Below are positions 7,420 to 10,828 of a stretch of 10,828 nucleotides of DNA, in pieces. Position numbers and translations under genes: made by a program. The number at the start of each line of letters is the position of its first letter. The stretch's first letter is position 1. Origin of the DNA: Bacillota bacterium (GTDB taxonomy: Bacteria; Bacillota; Clostridia; Peptostreptococcales; Anaerovoracaceae); the NCBI GenBank assembly GCA_016284485.1, contig JAEEOX010000204.1, positions 1 to 10,828 of the forward strand, read 5' to 3'. The notes under the pieces were generated by a model, which was given only the letters and a program-made list of their open reading frames with translations, was not told the origin of the DNA and ran no database searches.

Positions 7420-8909
7420 TAATAAACGGGATAAGCGTGAGGCCCGGCGAGGGAACCGAAAGAGTGATCTCCAGGGCCGCAAAAAGATCCGGAAAGAAAG
7501 TTCATAACTGGCGGATACTGAAGGAATCCATCGATGCCAGGAACAAGGCTGACATAAGGCTGGTCTACTCCGTGGAGATCAATTATGATCCGGAGGAGAG
7601 CGAAAGCCTCAGGATACCGAAGGTCTCTTCGGAAGACCGCCCCGTGGTGGTGGGCTTCGGGCCCTGCGGGATCTTCGCAGGTCTGGTGCTTGCCAGAGCG
7701 GGATTGAGACCTGTGATTCTGGAGCGAGGCGACGACGTGGACCGGCGCCTTGAGAAAGTGAGGCGGTTCGCGGCAGAAGGCGTGCTGGACACCGACTCCA
7801 ACGTTCAGTTCGGAGAGGGAGGCGCAGGCACTTTCTCCGACGGTAAACTGACCACCGGCATAAAGGACAGCAGGATGAGGTTCGTACTGGGGGAACTGGC
7901 GGCCCACGGAGGCCCGCAGGACATCCTCTACAAGGCCAAACCTCATATTGGGACAGATGTGCTCAGAGAGGTGGTAAAGAGCCTCAGAATGGAAATTACG
8001 GCCCTTGGAGGGCAGGTGATATTCGGCGCCCGGGTGACCGGTATGGAAGTGTCTGGAAACCGCATGAAAGCGGTGGAGTACGTATCAGAGGGACAGACGG
8101 TAAGGCTTGAGACATCTGATCTGATCCTGGCCATCGGACACAGTTCCAGAGATACACTTCTCATGCTCAGGGAGTCCGGCATCAGGATGGCGCAAAAGCC
8201 TTTTTCCATGGGAGTGAGGGTGGAACATCCACAGGAGCTCATAGATATCGCACAGTACGGAAGACCGGCGGGAGAACTGAAGCTTCCCCCTGCGGACTAC
8301 AAACTCTCGTACAGAACTGAGTCAGGCAGGGGAGTCTACACCTTCTGCATGTGCCCGGGAGGCCACGTGATAGTGGCGTCTTCGGAGGAAGGGGGAGTGA
8401 CCACCAACGGAATGAGTTTCCACGGACGGGACTCCGGCTTCGCCAACTCCGCGGTGCTCTGCGATCTGAGACCGTCGGACTTCGGTTCGGACGATGTGCT
8501 GGCGGGAATGTATCTGCAGAGGAAATACGAACAGATCGCGTTCCAAAAGGCCGGCGGATACCATGCTCCCAAGACGGACTGGAGATCTTTCAGAGACGGA
8601 CTGGCCCCTGACGTTACAGACTGCATGCCGGGATTCGTGGCGGACTCCATAAGGGAGGCAATGCCTGCTTTCGGCCGCAAGGTCAGAGGTTTCGACTCTG
8701 ATGACGCAGCCATGTACGCTGTGGAAGCCAGGAGCTCCTCGCCGGTGAGGCTTCTTAGAGACGAAGACTTAAGAGGCGGACTGATGACCGGTGAGACTAT
8801 CGAAGGCTTCTATCCTGCGGGAGAGGGTGCCGGATATGCAGGCGGGATCGTGTCCGCTGCTGTGGACGGCATCAGAACAGCCATGAAGATAATAGAAAAG
8901 TATCAATAA
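7416..8909 (+). CDS. COG2509 FAD-dependent dehydrogenase, uncharacterised
   Basis: A 497-residue flavoprotein of the family called uncharacterised FAD-dependent dehydrogenase (COG2509). An N-terminal domain of about 70 residues contains HNWRILKESIDARNKADIRLVYSV, the alpha-beta domain usual for this family. The FAD loop GFGPCG is at 80-85 with Glu103 at the end of the second strand (VILERGDDVD). The conserved NVQFGEGGAGTFSDGKL (129-144) and a C-terminal GEGAGYAGGI (469-478), which closes over the flavin, are both present. The substrate is not known for any member I can name. Start and previous stop share ATGA, which indicates coupled translation with the preceding flavoprotein. This is the last gene of the long gene train. 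There is no signal peptide, so it should act in the cytoplasm. Confidence 0.9.
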   Translation: MIINGISVRPGEGTERVISRAAKRSGKKVHNWRILKESIDARNKADIRLVYSVEINYDPEESESLRIPKVSSEDRPVVVGFGPCGIFAGLVLARAGLRPVILERGDDVDRRLEKVRRFAAEGVLDTDSNVQFGEGGAGTFSDGKLTTGIKDSRMRFVLGELAAHGGPQDILYKAKPHIGTDVLREVVKSLRMEITALGGQVIFGARVTGMEVSGNRMKAVEYVSEGQTVRLETSDLILAIGHSSRDTLLMLRESGIRMAQKPFSMGVRVEHPQELIDIAQYGRPAGELKLPPADYKLSYRTESGRGVYTFCMCPGGHVIVASSEEGGVTTNGMSFHGRDSGFANSAVLCDLRPSDFGSDDVLAGMYLQRKYEQIAFQKAGGYHAPKTDWRSFRDGLAPDVTDCMPGFVADSIREAMPAFGRKVRGFDSDDAAMYAVEARSSSPVRLLRDEDLRGGLMTGETIEGFYPAGEGAGYAGGIVSAAVDGIRTAMKIIEKYQ

Positions 8910-8924
8910 TCGTAAAATGCGCCC

Positions 8925-8954
8925 TTGTAATAACTATACAAAAGGACGTATAAT
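8925..8954 (+). promoter_or_regulatory. Promoter of the DUF937 gene
   Basis: A -35 box TTGTAA (8925-8930) and a perfect TATAAT (8949-8954) are separated by 18 bases. The -35 box is also the left arm of a small dyad, TTGTA at 8925-8929 and TACAA at 8937-8941, which could be a binding site within the promoter. No terminator hairpin precedes it, so read-through from the upstream operon is possible. Confidence 0.6.
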
Positions 8955-8971
8955 ATATACCGTTAAAGAGT

Positions 8972-8992
8972 TTATTACGATCGTTATTACGA
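8972..8992. repeat. Direct repeat TTATTACGA x2 in the DUF937 leader
   Basis: The nine bases TTATTACGA occur at 8972-8980 and 8984-8992, separated by TCG, for a 12-base period. The octamer ACGATCGT (8978-8985) is a palindrome between them. The block lies between the predicted transcription start and the ribosome binding site AAAGGAG (8992-8998), so it could be a regulator site or act in the mRNA leader. No matching regulator was recognised. Confidence 0.5.
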
Positions 8993-9005
8993 AAGGAGAT
9001 CGAAT

Positions 9006-9623
9006 ATGGCAGGTATGATGGACCTTTTAGGTTTATTGGGAGGCGGTAATTCCTCCATGACAGATGTTTTAGGTTTACTTGGCGGAAAGGCAGGCGTAAC
9101 CGAGAGCGAGGCTCAGAACACACTTCTGAAGGCTCTTCCGTCACTTCTTTCCTCAATGCAGAACAATGCCAGCACCAAGACAGGCGCAGACAGCCTTCTT
9201 AAAGCGCTGGATCAGCATGACCTGGATGAGAAGGATATCGTCAAGCTCATCAAGAGCGCTGATGAAGAGGATGGAGTAAAGATCCTGAATCACATCTACG
9301 GCAGCAAGGAGAAGGCTGAAGAAGCCAAGAAGGAAGTTGCCAAGGCGGCAGGCATCGACGTAAAGAAGGCAGCCAAGCTCATGGCTATGGCAGCTCCTGT
9401 ACTTCTTACAGTTCTTGCAAAGACAAACAAGAAGTCAAACAAGACTGAGACTGTTTCCAACGCAGACGGACTTGCAGACATGCTTGGAACGCTTGCAGGC
9501 CTTGCCGGCGGCAAATCATCCGCATCCGGACTGGGCAGCCTCATCGGCGCTCTCGCAGGCGGCGGATCCAAGAAGAACGATGGACTTGACATCGGCGACA
9601 TTCTCGGACTTCTGATGAAATAA
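9006..9623 (+). CDS. DUF937 domain protein with Gly/Leu-rich ends
   Basis: A 205-residue protein of the DUF937 type, whose function is unknown (E. coli YidB is a relative). The recognisable core, about 28-105, has VTESEAQNTLLKALPSLLSSM, ADSLLKALDQHDLDE and DGVKILNHIYGS, the usual order of the family. Both ends are low-complexity: MDLLGLLGGG and TDVLGLLGGK at the start, and LAGLAGGK, LIGALAGGGS and DILGLLMK at the end. A Lys/Ala/Glu-rich helix (101-125) is followed by a hydrophobic stretch (124-138) that could be a buried or membrane-touching helix. There is no signal peptide. AAAGGAG at 8992-8998 fixes the start at 9006. It has its own promoter and terminator, so it is a single-gene unit. Frequent use of a few codons such as GCA, CTT and AAG hints at good expression, which is inference. 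Confidence 0.85.
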   Translation: MAGMMDLLGLLGGGNSSMTDVLGLLGGKAGVTESEAQNTLLKALPSLLSSMQNNASTKTGADSLLKALDQHDLDEKDIVKLIKSADEEDGVKILNHIYGSKEKAEEAKKEVAKAAGIDVKKAAKLMAMAAPVLLTVLAKTNKKSNKTETVSNADGLADMLGTLAGLAGGKSSASGLGSLIGALAGGGSKKNDGLDIGDILGLLMK

Positions 9624-9644
9624 GATTACTCTATTAAGAACGCA

Positions 9645-9680
9645 AAAGACCCCTTTCACATCGCGGCGAAGGGGGTCTTT
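9645..9680 (+). terminator. Intrinsic terminator after the DUF937 gene
   Basis: The arms AAAGACCCCTTTC (9645-9657) and GAAGGGGGTCTTT (9668-9680) form a 13-base-pair stem with one G-U pair and a ten-base loop. The U stretch is part of the 3' arm and not a separate tail (the next bases are GCTATTA), so termination may be incomplete. It starts 21 bases after the DUF937 stop. Confidence 0.8.
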
Positions 9681-9707
9681 GCTATTACGGCCGGCGGATG
9701 ATATAAT
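9679..9707 (+). promoter_or_regulatory. Promoter of the sigma factor gene
   Basis: TTGCTA (9679-9684), a 17-base spacer and TATAAT (9702-9707) give a good housekeeping-type promoter, with start expected near 9714. The -35 box shares two bases with the terminator stem. The leader is short, about 25 bases. It does not look like a typical ECF target promoter, so autoregulation is not evident. Confidence 0.65.
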
Positions 9708-9738
9708 AACAATATAAGAGAGATATGGAGTAAGGGTT

Positions 9739-10293
9739 TTGTTTATTATTAATGTCTTACAAATCATCCAGGATTCAGTAGAGAATCTGTTCAGGAAGTA
9801 TCTTCCGATGATGAGGGGCCTCGCACGTTCAATACTGAAGGATTTCCATCTTTCAGAGGATGCGGTGCAGGAGGCTCTTGTTAAGTTGTACCGATATTCA
9901 GACAAAATCGATAATATAGACTCAAAAGCTACAAAGAACTATGTATATACCGTTATCAGAAACGAAGCCATATCCATAAAGAGAAAAGAAGAAAGAAGAA
10001 ATTTATTTGAGACTGATGTCCAATTTAGTGAAGAAACTGCGTTAAATAATATAGAGGGGCAATTAGATATAGAAGAATTCCGTAATAAATACGGATTCAG
10101 CATTGAGGTCTCTGATATGCTGGATCAGCTCAGCCTGACCGACAAAGATATCCTTACTTATAAATACAGTTTTGGTTATTCGTTCAAAGAGATATCCAAA
10201 ATGATGGATATGAGCCGCGATGCAGTCTACAAAAGACACAAGAGAGCTTTGGATAAACTTAGATCGATACTGGAAGAAGCAGATGAAAAGTAA
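9739..10293 (+). CDS. ECF-type RNA polymerase sigma factor
   Basis: A 184-residue sigma-70 family protein with the two-domain build of extracytoplasmic-function sigma factors. Region 2, about 14-86, includes FRKYLPMMRGLARSIL, the core-binding and -10-recognition stretch SEDAVQEALVKLYRY, and YVYTVIRNEAISIKRK. A charged linker follows (87-122). Region 4, about 123-178, has DMLDQLSLTDKDILTYKYSFG and the helix-turn-helix FKEISKMMDMSRDAVYKRHKRALDKLR, which would read the -35 box. The start is TTG, eight bases after GGAG (9727-9730); later Met codons at residues 24-25 would cut into region 2. The last 11 bases overlap the next gene, a probable membrane anti-sigma factor. The segment is AT-rich: 18 of 60 bases at 10021-10080 are G or C, against 39 of 60 at 7741-7800. 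I cannot assign an ECF group. Confidence 0.9.
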   Translation: MFIINVLQIIQDSVENLFRKYLPMMRGLARSILKDFHLSEDAVQEALVKLYRYSDKIDNIDSKATKNYVYTVIRNEAISIKRKEERRNLFETDVQFSEETALNNIEGQLDIEEFRNKYGFSIEVSDMLDQLSLTDKDILTYKYSFGYSFKEISKMMDMSRDAVYKRHKRALDKLRSILEEADEK

Positions 10294-10828
10294 GAGAGAA
10301 GCAAAGCGAATACTCAGGGCCTTCGGAAGAGAGGAGGGGAAGGCCAGGATCAGGTATGTCGATTCCTTTTTGCCTGAGAAGACTTCATTCGTTGGGTCTA
10401 TAAGTTACAGGCATGCACTAAGGAAGGCAGGCATAGTTGTTTTGCTTATGGTCTTGATTCTGGCGATGACGGTCTCAGTCTATGCCGGGGTCATGCATTA
10501 TTTGAATTACAAAATAGTTGAAAGCCAGACCAATGACAGATACGAGCCAATAGACAGTGGCTACCACCCGGATGGAACGCATGATGAAATTGCGTTTTTT
10601 GAGCCGAAATACATCCCAGATGGCTTTACACTTAGGTCGGAAGAATACGACGAAGTGATGAAGATGAAAATCTGGACCTATTCGGCAAAGTATGGAAAAC
10701 ATATAGTTATACAGGAAAGTCCTCCCATTGCTGTCTACATTGATAATGAAACGAGTACCCGTTCCACAGAAATAGTTGATGATACTGAAGTTGCTGTACA
10801 TATCTTTGATGAAAGCGGGAGAATTGCT
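10283..10828 (+). CDS. Probable membrane anti-sigma factor with DUF4367-like domain, partial
   Basis: This reading frame is open for 182 codons and runs off the window end, so the C-terminus is missing. A basic cytoplasmic segment (1-48), with no His-Cys-Cys zinc motif of the usual anti-sigma domain, is followed by one strong membrane helix (about 49-70, GIVVLLMVLILAMTVSVYAG). The rest should be outside the membrane. There, FFEPKYIPDGFTLRSEEYDE (106-124, in two parts), WTYSAKYGKHIVIQES and an acidic VYIDNE resemble the start of DUF4367 domains, often found next to ECF sigma factors in Clostridia. The ATG overlaps the sigma stop by 11 bases, with GGAAG at 10272-10276 upstream, so translation is probably coupled. 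Topology and overlap suggest it holds the sigma factor at the membrane; this is inference. It might instead be a lipid or peptide sensor without sigma binding. Confidence 0.75.
   Translation, partial: MKSKREAKRILRAFGREEGKARIRYVDSFLPEKTSFVGSISYRHALRKAGIVVLLMVLILAMTVSVYAGVMHYLNYKIVESQTNDRYEPIDSGYHPDGTHDEIAFFEPKYIPDGFTLRSEEYDEVMKMKIWTYSAKYGKHIVIQESPPIAVYIDNETSTRSTEIVDDTEVAVHIFDESGRIA

Noticed and set aside
6424..7482. Reverse-strand open frame of 352 codons inside the BaiN-like gene
   Set aside because: It lies opposite a clear flavoprotein and shows no recognisable motif, which is expected in GC-rich codon-biased genes.
9725..9733. Two-codon mini-frame ATG GAG TAA just upstream of the sigma gene
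   Set aside because: Its GGAG is more simply the ribosome binding site of the TTG start at 9739; a start-stop control element cannot be supported from this alone.
1..10828. CRISPR array, tRNA genes, insertion sequence ends, attachment sites or toxin-antitoxin pairs
   Set aside because: I looked on both strands and found no regularly spaced repeats, cloverleaf patterns, transposase motifs or long inverted repeats.

Overview
The window looks like a chromosomal segment of a Gram-positive anaerobe of the Clostridia (Bacillota). The reasons are the cdaA-cdaR-glmM order, strong AGGAG-type ribosome binding sites with several TTG starts, frequent AGG/AGA arginine and ATA isoleucine codons, and families common in that class: YwlG/DUF436, a short Thermotoga-type S-adenosylhomocysteine hydrolase, HI0933/BaiN-like and COG2509 flavoproteins, and an ECF sigma factor with a DUF4367-like partner. 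The genus cannot be read from the sequence. All recognised genes lie on the + strand.

Layout. Positions 1-115 hold no supported gene; an odd GC-rich patch and a vector-like string near position 25 suggest a contig edge. A good sigma-A-type promoter (116-144) starts a long gene train: cdaA (diadenylate cyclase), cdaR (YbbR-domain regulator), glmM (phosphoglucosamine mutase), an S-adenosylhomocysteine hydrolase, a YwlG/DUF436 protein, a DUF308 membrane protein with a charged C-terminal tail, and two flavoprotein oxidoreductases. Genes overlap or are separated by at most about 30 bases from 211 to 8909, so they are probably one operon. The first three form the known c-di-AMP synthesis and control module linked to peptidoglycan precursor supply. 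The remaining five are co-oriented, but no shared pathway can be shown.

From 8910 to 9005 there is no clear terminator, but there is a new promoter, a 9-base direct repeat and a strong ribosome binding site. They serve a single-gene unit coding for a DUF937 protein with glycine/leucine-rich ends, closed by a strong hairpin (9645-9680). A second promoter starts inside the end of that hairpin and drives an ECF sigma factor. The sigma stop overlaps the start of a single-pass membrane protein that runs off the window end. This last pair looks like a sigma/anti-sigma unit with a DUF4367-like sensor domain outside the cell. It is visibly more AT-rich than the operon to its left.

Most genes belong to known families. 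The parts least explained by existing knowledge are the sigma/DUF4367 pair, the regulated-looking DUF937 unit, and the attachment of methyl-cycle and flavoprotein genes to the c-di-AMP operon.
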